Assembly (NCBI GenBank): GCA_963729215.1
Contig: CAVSND010000023.1
Location: forward strand, 594,375 to 658,374
Direction: 5' to 3'
Source: CAVQJU01 sp963729215
GTDB lineage: Bacteria > Acidobacteriota > Vicinamibacteria > Vicinamibacterales > CAVVIG01
Length of the DNA stretch: 64,000 nucleotides
Positions 8,084 through 17,030 of this stretch are shown one piece after another. Every line of letters begins with the position of its first letter. The first letter of the stretch is position 1. Position numbers and translations under genes: made by a program. Under the pieces are notes generated by a model, which saw only the letters and a list, made by a program, of their open reading frames with translations, was not told the origin of the DNA and searched no databases.

Positions 8084-9570
8084 TTCTGCAGACTTCGCAG
8101 CAGCTCGACGGTCGTTTCGCGGGGGCCGCGGTTGGCGCGTTCCGGAGATCGAAGCGCCCCGCCGGTCTTGCTTTCAATCGACGCCAGCGCAGTCAGCCCC
8201 TTCGCATTCCTGGCATCCAGCCTGGCGCCGGCACGGACGAGTTGTTCGATGACGCGGTCGTAGCCGAGCAGCGCGGCGGCGTGCAGCGCGGTGTCGCCGG
8301 ATGTGCTTGCCGCGTTGACATCAGCGCCGTGCGCAATCGCGGCGCCGACGGCCTCGACCACCAGACGTTCGTCCTCGACCTTGCCGCCGTCCAGCACGCT
8401 CAGCCCGCGACGATCGGTCTGGGGGCTCGCGCCCGACCCTGCCGCGGCCATCAGCGGCGTCTCGCCGGACTTCATCGTCAGCCGTGTGTCGGCGCCGGCA
8501 CCGGCCAGGGCGCGCATGATGTCGGCCTCGAGGAACTTGGCGGCCAGAAAGTATGGCGTCGATCCAATGAGCGTCGCCGGCAGCTCGAAGTCCTCGCTGT
8601 TGCGGCGGACGGGTGTGCCCTTTGTCATGCGCAGGTTCGGATCGGCGCCGTGCGCCAGCAGCGAACGGACGAGATCAAGGCCGCCGCGCAGGACCGCGGC
8701 GTGCAGCGCGGTGTAGCCGACCTCGCCGGCGTTGGGGTTCGCGCCCTTCTCCAGCAGCAGCATCGCGACGGCCTGCTGGCCGCTGTGAGCGGCCTCAACA
8801 AGCGCGGTCATGCCGTTTGGCAGCGCCTCGTCCACGCGCGCGCCTGCCTCGAGGAGCAGCCGCGCCGATTCGGCATCACCCGAGCGCGCGGCGAACAGCA
8901 GCGGCGTGCTGCCTCCGCGCGTGACCGTGTAGTTCAGTGCCTCGCGGCCGGCGCGCTGGGTGACCTCGCTCGTGACCGTCTGCGTGTACGCCCGCGAGCG
9001 TGCCTCCACGTCCGCGCCCGCCTTCACGAGCCTGGCGACGACATCTGGGTGCTTGTTCGCCGCCGCCCACATCAACGCCGTCTGATCGTGGCGCGGCTCC
9101 CTGCGATTGACGTCCGCGCCGCGGGCGAGCAGCGCTTCCACGGCCTTCACGTCGCCGGTGCGCGAGCACGTCATGAGGGCGGTTTCTCCGTTCAGGAGCG
9201 CCGCGTTGGGATCCGCGCCGGCGGTAAGAAGCGCCCCTACCATCGCGGCGCTGCGGTTGGTGCAGGCGAGGTAGAGCGGGGTCGCGCCGGCATCGTCCGC
9301 CACCCCGGCTCGCGCGCCCGCCCGAATCAGGAGCTGCGCCGTCCGGAGATCGTCGAGGTGCGCCGCCCAGTGAAGTGCCGTGGCGCCATCACCCTGGCGA
9401 CCGTTCACGTCCGCATGGCCCTTCAGAAGCGCCTGCACGGCCTGCGTGTCGCCGTTCCTGACGGCGGCGATGAGGGGCGTCTCGCTCGCCGCGCCTGCCC
9501 GCACGGGCTGCAGCACGGCGACAGCCGCGGCCAGCGCCAAAGTGCCAAGGAGATGTGGACGGCGGCGCAC
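8080..9570 (-). CDS. Secreted ankyrin-repeat protein
   Basis: A 496-residue protein begins with a signal peptide (MRRRPHLLGTLALAAAVAVL, cleavage near AGA-AS) followed by ankyrin repeats of about 33 residues throughout (for example DVNGRQGDGATALHWAAHL near 54 and ANPNAGEVGYTALHAAVLR). Ankyrin repeats are protein-binding scaffolds; the partner is unknown. It lies 1 bp after the DUF1552 gene, so it is probably the last gene of that leftward operon, and such ankyrin proteins may go with the DUF1592/DUF1552 system. The stop codon is provided by the palindromic repeat at 8038-8083. Confidence 0.88.
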   Translation of the reverse strand: MRRRPHLLGTLALAAAVAVLQPVRAGAASETPLIAAVRNGDTQAVQALLKGHADVNGRQGDGATALHWAAHLDDLRTAQLLIRAGARAGVADDAGATPLYLACTNRSAAMVGALLTAGADPNAALLNGETALMTCSRTGDVKAVEALLARGADVNRREPRHDQTALMWAAANKHPDVVARLVKAGADVEARSRAYTQTVTSEVTQRAGREALNYTVTRGGSTPLLFAARSGDAESARLLLEAGARVDEALPNGMTALVEAAHSGQQAVAMLLLEKGANPNAGEVGYTALHAAVLRGGLDLVRSLLAHGADPNLRMTKGTPVRRNSEDFELPATLIGSTPYFLAAKFLEADIMRALAGAGADTRLTMKSGETPLMAAAGSGASPQTDRRGLSVLDGGKVEDERLVVEAVGAAIAHGADVNAASTSGDTALHAAALLGYDRVIEQLVRAGARLDARNAKGLTALASIESKTGGALRSPERANRGPRETTVELLRSLQK

Positions 9571-9571
9571 G

Positions 9572-10927
9572 TCAGATTCCGGCCAGCGTCCGAGCGTCGA
9601 GCCTGCCCGTGCTGTCGCCGATGCGATCGAGCTTCACGCCGAATTTGTCGAGCAGCGTGAGGTGAAGGTTCGCGAGCGGCGTCTCTTTCGGATAACGGAT
9701 GTGCCGTCCGCCTTTCAGCTGGCCGGCCCCGCCGCCCGCGAGCAGGAGCGGGATGTTGCGGGGGTCGTGCGCGTTGCAGTCGCCCATGCCGGTGCCGTAG
9801 AGGAGCGTGCAGTGATCCAGCAGCGTCCCGTCGCCGTCCGGCGTCGCGCTCAGGCGATCCAGCAGATAGGCGAACTTGGTGACCTGGTACGCGTTGATCT
9901 TCGCCACCTTCACGATTTTTTCAGGTTCCTGCTGGTGATGGGTGATCGGGTGGTGCGCGTCGGGCACGCCGATTTGCGGATACGTCACGCCGCTGAATTC
10001 ACGCCCGAGCATGAACGTGATGACACGCGTCAGGTCGGCTTGGTACGCGAGCACCTGCAGATCGCACATCAGCTTGACGTGATCGTCGTAGTTGTCGGGC
10101 GCGCCCGCCGGGTGATCGATGAGCGGCAGCTCACGCCCGCTCTGTTCCTCGGCCCGCTGGATGCGCCGTTCGACGTCGCGAATCGCGTCGAGGTACTCGA
10201 CGAGCTTGACGCCGTCGCCGGGGCCGAGCGATCCCTTGAGGCTCGCCGCCTCACGGATGACCGAGTCCAGCACGCTCTTGTCCTGCTGAATGCGGGAGCG
10301 GCGCGCCGCCGGGTCGGTGCTGCCGCTGTCGCCGAACAATCGCTCGAACACGACGCGCGGGTTGTTCTCCGTGGGAAGCGGGGTGTTCGCGCTGCGCCAT
10401 GAGATGGTGTTGGTATAAGCGCACGCGAAGCCGACGTCGCACGCGCCGGCCGTTTCGCCCGACTCGATCGCGAGCTCGAGCGACGCAAGCTGCGTATGTT
10501 TGCTGGCGTCCTCCGCGAGAAGCTGATCGACGGAGACGCCGGCGTCCAGCCACGTTTCGCTCGTGGGAGGCGAGATGTCGGTGAGGAACCGCGTGCTCGC
10601 CTTGGCGTGCGCGCCTCCCGGCCGCCCGGCCGAGGGGACGCACGCGAGGCCGGTCAGCACGGAAAACCGATCGCGATGGGAGGCCAGCGCCGCCAGCGTC
10701 GGCGTCAGCTCGTAACCGGCGCCTTCGGCCGCCGGCGTCCAGTTTTCCATGATCATGCCGTTCACGACGTACATCACGCCGAAGCGGTTGATCGGCCTGG
10801 CGGCGGTGACGGCCTGCGCAGTCAGCGCGGGAACCATTCCGTCGAGCAGCGGCAGCGCCAACGTCGCCCCGATGCCCCGGAGCATTGTCCGGCGGGGAAT
10901 CGCTTTTCTGGTGATGATCATGCCCAT
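9572..10927 (-). CDS. DUF1552 family protein with Tat-type leader
   Basis: The 451-residue protein starts with a twin-arginine-like leader (ITRKAIPRRTMLRGIGATLALPLLDGM). The rest matches my recollection of DUF1552, a family of exported proteins known mainly from Planctomycetes, Verrucomicrobia and Acidobacteria and nearly always encoded beside a DUF1592-type cytochrome protein. Motifs noted are GGAHAKASTRFLTD, HHPITHHQQEPEKI and GTGMGDCNAHDPRNIPLLLA. The biochemical role of the family is not established. It is 7 bp downstream of the DUF1592 gene and surely cotranscribed. Confidence 0.88.
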   Translation of the reverse strand: MGMIITRKAIPRRTMLRGIGATLALPLLDGMVPALTAQAVTAARPINRFGVMYVVNGMIMENWTPAAEGAGYELTPTLAALASHRDRFSVLTGLACVPSAGRPGGAHAKASTRFLTDISPPTSETWLDAGVSVDQLLAEDASKHTQLASLELAIESGETAGACDVGFACAYTNTISWRSANTPLPTENNPRVVFERLFGDSGSTDPAARRSRIQQDKSVLDSVIREAASLKGSLGPGDGVKLVEYLDAIRDVERRIQRAEEQSGRELPLIDHPAGAPDNYDDHVKLMCDLQVLAYQADLTRVITFMLGREFSGVTYPQIGVPDAHHPITHHQQEPEKIVKVAKINAYQVTKFAYLLDRLSATPDGDGTLLDHCTLLYGTGMGDCNAHDPRNIPLLLAGGGAGQLKGGRHIRYPKETPLANLHLTLLDKFGVKLDRIGDSTGRLDARTLAGI

Positions 10928-10934
10928 GCTCCTG

Positions 10935-13400
10935 CTAAGGACTGCCGCCTGGCCGAGTCGCCTGACTTGCCGGACCCGCCCGGCCTGTCTCGCCCGCCCG
11001 GCCTTCGAGCGGCGCCGCGGCGCTCGTACTCATCCCGAAGGGCGTGCTTTCGACGATGGCCATGATGATGGAGGACCAGCGGTGATCTTCCGAAGCCGTG
11101 TCGCGAACAATCTTTCGAATCGCCGGCCAGTCGGCGGGTTCGGTGCCGCGCCCGATCGAGTAGGACAGCAGCCGGTCGGTGAACGTGCGGACGAAATCCT
11201 CCCGATGGTTCAACAGCAGGGACCGCAGTCCTGCCACGCCGTCGAAATGGCTGCCGTCGGGCAATGACGCGGACGCATCAACAGGCGAGCCGTCGCTCGT
11301 CGTCCGCCACTTGCCGAGCGCGTCGAAGTTCTCGAGTGAGAAACCGAGCGGATCCATTCGTACGTGACAGACCGCGCACCCGGGGTTCTTGCGGTGCGCC
11401 TCCAGGCGTTCCCGCACCGAAAGGCGTTCGCCGTTCGCGCCGTTCTCCTTCAGCGCCGGCACGTCGGGCGGCGGGGCCGGCGGGGGAGAGCCGAGCAGGC
11501 TCTCGAGCAGCCAGCGCCCGCGAAGCACGGGCGATGTCCGATTCGGGTACAACGTGGCCGTCAGGATGCTGGCCTGGCCAAGGAGCCCGCCTCTGACGCC
11601 ATCGTTGAAGACCACCCGGCGAAAATGGCTCCCGTAGACGTTGGGAATCCCGTAATGGCGCGCGAGGCGTTCGTTGACGAACGTGTAGTTGGCGCCGATG
11701 AGGTCCACGACGCTCCGATCCTCCCGCAGCTGGCTCGCGACGAAGAGGCGCGTCTCCTGCTGCACGGCTTCGCGCAGGTTCTCGTCGAAATCGGGAAACT
11801 CGTCCACGTCGGGCACGATGCCCGGGAGACGTCCGAGCTTGAGCCACTGGTTCGCGAAGTTGTCTATCAGCGCCTGCGACCGCGCGTCGTGCAGCATCCG
11901 CCTGACCTGCCGCTCGAGCACCGCGGGATCCCCCAGTGTCCCTCGCACGGCCAGCTCCATGAGCTCGTCGTCCGGGATGCTGCTCCAGAGAAAAAACGAC
12001 AGCCGTGATGCGAGGTCGATCGGGTTCAGCCGGTACGGCGTGCCGGCGGCGAGCTGAGGAGGCTCGTGCTCGACGCGAAACAGGAACGCGGGCGCCGAGA
12101 GGATTCGCCGGAGTCCGCGCTGGATTCCCATATCGAAACCGCCGTCGGCACGGCCCGCCCTGTAGAAATCGAGGAGGGTCGCAACTTCCGCGTCCGTCAC
12201 GGGCCGGCGATAGGCGCGACGCGCGAGCGTGGAAAGAATGCGCGTGGCGCATTGGTCGGTGGGCGTCCGGCACACGAAGATCTTCCGCCGGCTGGGCGTG
12301 TCGCCCGCGCCGGCAGGATTGTACGGACCGCCCACGAGGACGCTGTCCACACCAGGTTCGCCGAAGTACAGCTCGTTGGTCGTGCGCGCGAAGCCGCGCT
12401 GCGGCGGCTGGAGCACGCCCTCGGGCTCCCAGTGCTCGCGTACGAACGACACGCCGACCTCGCGCGTTCCAGCCTTGATTGGAACGCGCACCTCGAGGCC
12501 TGCGTCGGCCGTATGCATGTAGATTTCCCACTCCCGATCGCCCTGTGTGTTGCCGGCGAAGCTCTCGGGTGCGGTCGACCCCTTGCCTTCGCCGCCGATC
12601 GTGAAGCGCTTCAGCAGCACGCCGTCCAGCCGCAGGTCGATCTGGTGGGACTCTCCCATGCCGATCAGATACAGATAGAGCTGGCGCTTCAGGACGACCT
12701 TGATGGAATACGTGCCGTCGAGCGGGAAGTGATATCGGACGGTCGTGCCGCCGCGCGATCCGAACGGCTGCCGCTCGTTGGCGCGGTCGTCCTGCACCAT
12801 CGAGGTCGGAACCTTGAATGTATCAACCACCGGATTCAGGGTCGGGTCGCCGACGGCCAGCCGCGAGACGGTGGATGCCGCCGACAGATAGCTCTCGAGC
12901 AGCGCGGGCGATACGGTCAGCACGCTGGCGACGTTGTCGAACCCATGCGAATCAGGTTCGTCGGCGATGAGCGATCGGCCGTCCACGTCGAGCGCCAGCA
13001 GATCACGGACGGCGTTCGTATATTCGGTGCGGTTCAGGCGGTGAACCGGCACGCGTCCGGGATGCGGCGCCGCGTCCGCCGCCGCGTCCAGCGCGTTTTC
13101 GAGAGAGGAAACGACTCCCCGGTACGTGCCATCGTCCGGGCGAGGTGCGCCGGGCGGAGGCATCTCGCGCGTGCGGAGCTTCCGCGCGACTTTCTCCCAT
13201 GTCTCAGGGGAGTCGCCCACGCGATCGATGTTGGCCAGGTCGAGCGCCAACCCCGCCGTCTTCAGGCGCGCGTTATGGCAGGTGAGACAGTATTTGTCGA
13301 GCACACCCCGCGGTTGAACCGCCGCCGCGGGCGCCTGCGCCCCCAGGCTTCCGGCGGCCAACGCCAACCCAAACGAACACAACAGGATGGCCCTGCGCAA
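10935..13400 (-). CDS. DUF1592 multi-domain exported c-type cytochrome protein
   Basis: An 821-residue exported protein (signal peptide MRRAILLCSFGLALAAGSLG). Domains in order resemble the DUF1587-1595-1592-1588-1585 series: an N-terminal planctomycete-type cytochrome domain with heme motif YCLTCHN near residue 38, HRLNRTEYTNAVRDLL near 121, a sugar-binding-like middle, LASRLSFFLWSSIPDDELM near 490 and a second heme-like motif GCAVCHVRMDPLGFSLENFD near 690. Such proteins pair with DUF1552 proteins and are thought to act in the periplasm, perhaps in redox breakdown of polymers; the substrate is unknown. The gene starts about 90 bp downstream of the preceding gene. Confidence 0.88.
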   Translation of the reverse strand: MRRAILLCSFGLALAAGSLGAQAPAAAVQPRGVLDKYCLTCHNARLKTAGLALDLANIDRVGDSPETWEKVARKLRTREMPPPGAPRPDDGTYRGVVSSLENALDAAADAAPHPGRVPVHRLNRTEYTNAVRDLLALDVDGRSLIADEPDSHGFDNVASVLTVSPALLESYLSAASTVSRLAVGDPTLNPVVDTFKVPTSMVQDDRANERQPFGSRGGTTVRYHFPLDGTYSIKVVLKRQLYLYLIGMGESHQIDLRLDGVLLKRFTIGGEGKGSTAPESFAGNTQGDREWEIYMHTADAGLEVRVPIKAGTREVGVSFVREHWEPEGVLQPPQRGFARTTNELYFGEPGVDSVLVGGPYNPAGAGDTPSRRKIFVCRTPTDQCATRILSTLARRAYRRPVTDAEVATLLDFYRAGRADGGFDMGIQRGLRRILSAPAFLFRVEHEPPQLAAGTPYRLNPIDLASRLSFFLWSSIPDDELMELAVRGTLGDPAVLERQVRRMLHDARSQALIDNFANQWLKLGRLPGIVPDVDEFPDFDENLREAVQQETRLFVASQLREDRSVVDLIGANYTFVNERLARHYGIPNVYGSHFRRVVFNDGVRGGLLGQASILTATLYPNRTSPVLRGRWLLESLLGSPPPAPPPDVPALKENGANGERLSVRERLEAHRKNPGCAVCHVRMDPLGFSLENFDALGKWRTTSDGSPVDASASLPDGSHFDGVAGLRSLLLNHREDFVRTFTDRLLSYSIGRGTEPADWPAIRKIVRDTASEDHRWSSIIMAIVESTPFGMSTSAAAPLEGRAGETGRAGPASQATRPGGSP

Positions 13401-13490
13401 AGCTTCCCAAGTTTGAACAAAACAGTAAGGAAGTCAATGGGAGATGCAGGGTGCGTCAGGCCGCGGCCGGGCGAGGTGTTGTGTCGGCCG

Positions 13491-14480
13491 TCAACGCGGA
13501 CGGCTCGACATCGTCTCTTCCCACGTACTCCAGCCCGAGCCCATTCCATAAGGAACCGGGTGCAGCACCGACTCGACCGGACCAATCAGCCCCTTGTCGA
13601 TTTTGAAGGCTTCGGCGATTTGCCAGGTCCACGGCACACTCGAGCCGGAGACCACGCGCCGGCCGTCGCGCAACGTGACGTTCCGGGCGTCCCCGGCGGC
13701 GTTGTCGAAGAACGCAAAGGCAAACGCGATGCCGCGTTCGCGATCGACCGCGACGAATCGTCGATCGCGGATTCGCGTCACGTAGTGAAACATGCCGGAC
13801 TCGAACTGTTGACGGCAGCTTACGGGCGCGCGGTCGGACGTTCCCGCGGCGGAAGGGCCGAGCACCGCAGCCGGATCGCCGGCTGTCACGGACCCGTTCT
13901 CGAGACGCGCGCACGTTTCCTGGAAGGGGTACACGCCCTTGCCGTCGTTCAGCTCGATGCCCGAGAAATACATGTTCGCGATGCGCACCAGTTCGTTGCG
14001 CGTGTGGCGTTCGGCGTCAGGCACGGCTGTCAGCCACGCGCGCCTGGGCGCCCCAATCCTGTCGAGACTCTCGGCGGCGCTCTGGTTCCGAATCACGAGC
14101 GTTTCCACCTCGCCGATTTTCCGGTCGGCGATGCCCAGGCGGAGGACGAGTATTGTGGGAACGCCGGCCTCGCGGATTGTGCCCATCAGCACGGCCTGTC
14201 CGGCGTCCACGTCAGCGATGTCGAGGCGGTAAGGGCCCTTGCCGGTGACGGTGTGCCACAGCCCGTCGCCGAGCTCAAGCCGCTGGCCGTTTTCCGTGAA
14301 CCTGACCGCGGGCGCAAGAGGGAGCCGCGAGGGGTCGCGCGCAACAAGCGCGTCCAGATAGCGATCGACCAGGCCGGACAGACATTCGCGGTCGCACCGC
14401 GCTGACGTCTGCGCGCGAAGGTTCCACGGCGCGGCGAGCAGGGCCGCCACCGCCAGCCAGCGTCCCAGCCTGATGCGCAT
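13491..14480 (-). CDS. Secreted hypothetical protein
   Basis: A 329-residue protein with a clear signal peptide (MRIRLGRWLAVAALLAAPWNLRAQ). Features are a CDRECL pair just after the leader, an N-terminal part resembling SnoaL/NTF2-like folds (LSGLVDRYLDALVARDPSRL, then FTENGQRLELGDGLWHTV) and a second similar half near 165-270. I do not recognise a characterised family; a DUF8021-like assignment is possible. The start lies 5 bp after the stop of the HD-GYP gene, so it is probably in the same operon. Confidence 0.75.
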   Translation of the reverse strand: MRIRLGRWLAVAALLAAPWNLRAQTSARCDRECLSGLVDRYLDALVARDPSRLPLAPAVRFTENGQRLELGDGLWHTVTGKGPYRLDIADVDAGQAVLMGTIREAGVPTILVLRLGIADRKIGEVETLVIRNQSAAESLDRIGAPRRAWLTAVPDAERHTRNELVRIANMYFSGIELNDGKGVYPFQETCARLENGSVTAGDPAAVLGPSAAGTSDRAPVSCRQQFESGMFHYVTRIRDRRFVAVDRERGIAFAFAFFDNAAGDARNVTLRDGRRVVSGSSVPWTWQIAEAFKIDKGLIGPVESVLHPVPYGMGSGWSTWEETMSSRPR

Positions 14481-14485
14481 CTGCG

Positions 14486-16998
14486 TCAGAGCAGGCCTGT
14501 TGCCGATCGTTTGAGGTCCACGTCGGACACGCTTGGGACCGAGGCGGCCGGTGCAAGTTCGTCGGCGGCGTCTTTTTCTCCAGGGTCCCCAGGACCGAGC
14601 GTGCCGCGCTTGCGCCGCGTCTTGTCGCGATACATGCGGCTGTCGGCCGTGGCCAGCAGCGTCTCGTACGAGTCGCCGTCGTGCGGGAAGATGGCCGCGC
14701 CGATGCTGATCGTGATCTGGAGCAGCTGGCCGGGTTTCACTTCGAACCGCAGGTTGTCCACGGCGCCCTGCAGCTCCAGCCGCTTGCGCTCCGCTTCCTC
14801 GCTGCCGCATCCGGAGAGGACGACGATGAATTCGTCGCCGGCGTAGCGGACGCAGATGTCGTAGGGACGGATGGCGGCGCGCAGCACCATGGCCACTTCT
14901 CTCAGCGCGCGGTCGCCGACGTGGTGCCCGTAGGTGTCGTTGATGTCCTTGAAGCTGTCGAGGTCCATCACGAGCAGCGACACTTCCTGTTTCAGGCGCT
15001 CGGCGCGGGCGAGCTCGCGCGTGAGGTGCATGAACATGAAGCGCGTGTTCGGGAGCGCCGTCAGGGGATCGGTCAGCGAGTCTTCCTGCGTTTGCTCGAA
15101 CACGATCGAGTTGTAGATGACCGCCGCGGCCTGCTCGGAGATGCGGTCGAGCAGCCGGCGATGGTCGTCGGTGTAAACCGACGGCTCGACGTGATACACC
15201 GAGATGGTCCCGATGAACCGGTCGTTGAACACCAGCGGGCAGACGAGCGCCGACTGCAGCGTGGTCGGCCACGAGACGCCGGCGGCTTCGAGGTCCGCGC
15301 TGGGACGCGCGTTCACGAGCGGACGGCGGTTGCGCGCGACCCAGCCCGTGAGCCCCTGGCCGCTGCGGATCGTGAGCTGCTGAATCTGCTCGGCCTGGAC
15401 GCCCGTCGCGAACCGGCACCGCAGCGTTTCGTTTTCCTCGTTGTAGAGGAACAGCGCACAGCAGGAGAACGGCACGATGTTGCTCAGCTTCGACGAGATC
15501 AGCGCCATCGTGTCGGCGACGCCGAGGCTGCTGCCCATGGCCTGCGCGATCTCGTACAACGCGTAGATCTCGCGATGGGCGAGCGCGATGTCCTCGAAGA
15601 CATTCTTGCGGCCGGTGGACTCCGGCAGCAGTCCGGCGGCCGGCTGGGCGGCCGGCGCGTGCGAGGCGACGCGCGTCAGCTTGCGGGCCGGCGCCTGGCT
15701 GGCGTCCGCCTCGGCGGCGAGCGCCGGATACAACTCGATGAACGTCGTGACGACGCGCGGGTCGAGGGCCTTGCCGCTCTCCTGACGCAGCAGGCCGATG
15801 GCCGCGTCGAAGCTCATCGCCTTGTGATACGGCCGCTCGGACATCAGCGCGTCGAAGTAGTCCACCACCGACAGGATCCGCGCGCCGAGGGGAATCTCAT
15901 CGCCCTTCGAGCCGGCAGGATAGCCTTTGCCGTCCCAGCGTTCGTGATGGCTCAGGATCAACGGCGCGACCGGATAGGGGAACGGCACGCCGCTGATGAT
16001 CTCGGCGCCGACCTGCGGATGGATCCGGATTTTCTGGAATTCCTCCTGCGTGAGCGGGCCCGGCTTGGACAGGATGTGCTCGGGCACGGCCAGCTTGCCG
16101 ATGTCGTGCAGGAGCGCGGCGGTCTTGACGCCCTGGATCTCGTGCTCGGCCATCCCGAGCGCGCGCGCGATCCCGGCGGCGTACACCTGCACGCGGCGGA
16201 TGTGGCTTTGCGCGGTCTGATCCTTCGCGTCGATCGCGAGCGCGAGCGCCTCGATGGTCGCCAGATGCAGGTCCGAGACCTCCTGCACGTGCCGCTGTTC
16301 ATCCTGGACGCGGCCCAGGTAGACCTTATAGGTGCGGTAGAGCAGGTACACCGGCATCGACGTCAGGAGCGCCGTCCAGTACCCGCCGCGCTGAATGACC
16401 CAGGCCGCGGCCGCGGCCGCGAGGGCGCCGACGAAGTAGCTCGGTGCGCTCCAGAGGAAGTTCTCGTTCCACACGCGGACGAGGCTCTGTTTCGTGGACA
16501 GGCCGATCGCCGTGGCAATGAGCACGGTGTTGCACACGAAGTACACCGTGGCGGCGCCGACCAGCGGCTTGGGAATCGCCGCGAGCATCAACAGCTGATC
16601 GGGGGCAGGCCGCCCAGCGACACGTACGCGAAGCCGGCGGCCTTCACCGTCAGCACGAGCGACGCCATGCTGAACAGCGTGCGGTAGATGGCGGCGCGGC
16701 TCTGCGTCCGGAACGTGCACTGGCTCCACGCGCTGGTCGCGGCCACCACCATCGTTTCGTCGGCGCCGAGCAGCAGCAGCGCCGCGAAATCCACGGCGTA
16801 CGAAATCGACATCGTCGATCCGCTGGTGGCGAGGGGAAGGGAAACCTTCAGGGCAGAGGCGACCGACGAGCACACCAGCAGCGCGATGAACAGCCCCGGT
16901 CTGGCAACCGAATGGGGTGCGAAGTACCCGCCGACGAGCGCGCCAGCGACGCAGACGGCTATGACGTACAGCCGCGCCGCGACGGGAAGGTGCTTCAT
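14486..16998 (-). CDS. Membrane-bound HD-GYP / GAF / GGDEF cyclic-di-GMP protein, frameshifted
   Basis: Read as one gene of about 837 residues after correcting one missing G in the G5 run at 16601-16605. The N-terminal about 190 residues form roughly eight membrane helices (a MASE-type sensor). An HD-GYP phosphodiesterase follows (LLHDIGK near 296, HHERWDGKGYP near 356), then a GAF domain (about 430-590) and a C-terminal diguanylate cyclase with YAGDEFIVV near 721. AGDEF is an accepted active variant of GGDEF. Both synthesis and hydrolysis of c-di-GMP are thus possible. The first segment starts at 16998 (MKHLPVAARLYVIAV). The gene lies just downstream of the sigma-54 activator. Confidence 0.85.
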
Positions 16999-17030
16999 CG
17001 CCTACATTATCTCCCCCGGCTGAGCCGGGG

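Noticed and set aside
12066..14405. Long rightward open frame (779 codons) across the DUF1592 and secreted-protein genes
   Set aside because: It is antisense to two genes with clear domains and signal peptides. Its protein is Arg/Ala/Gly/His-rich as expected from the complement of GC-rich codons.
14681..16687. Long rightward open frame (668 codons) opposite the HD-GYP gene
   Set aside because: The sense strand has HD-GYP, GAF and GGDEF motifs; the antisense frame has no domain and shadow-like composition.
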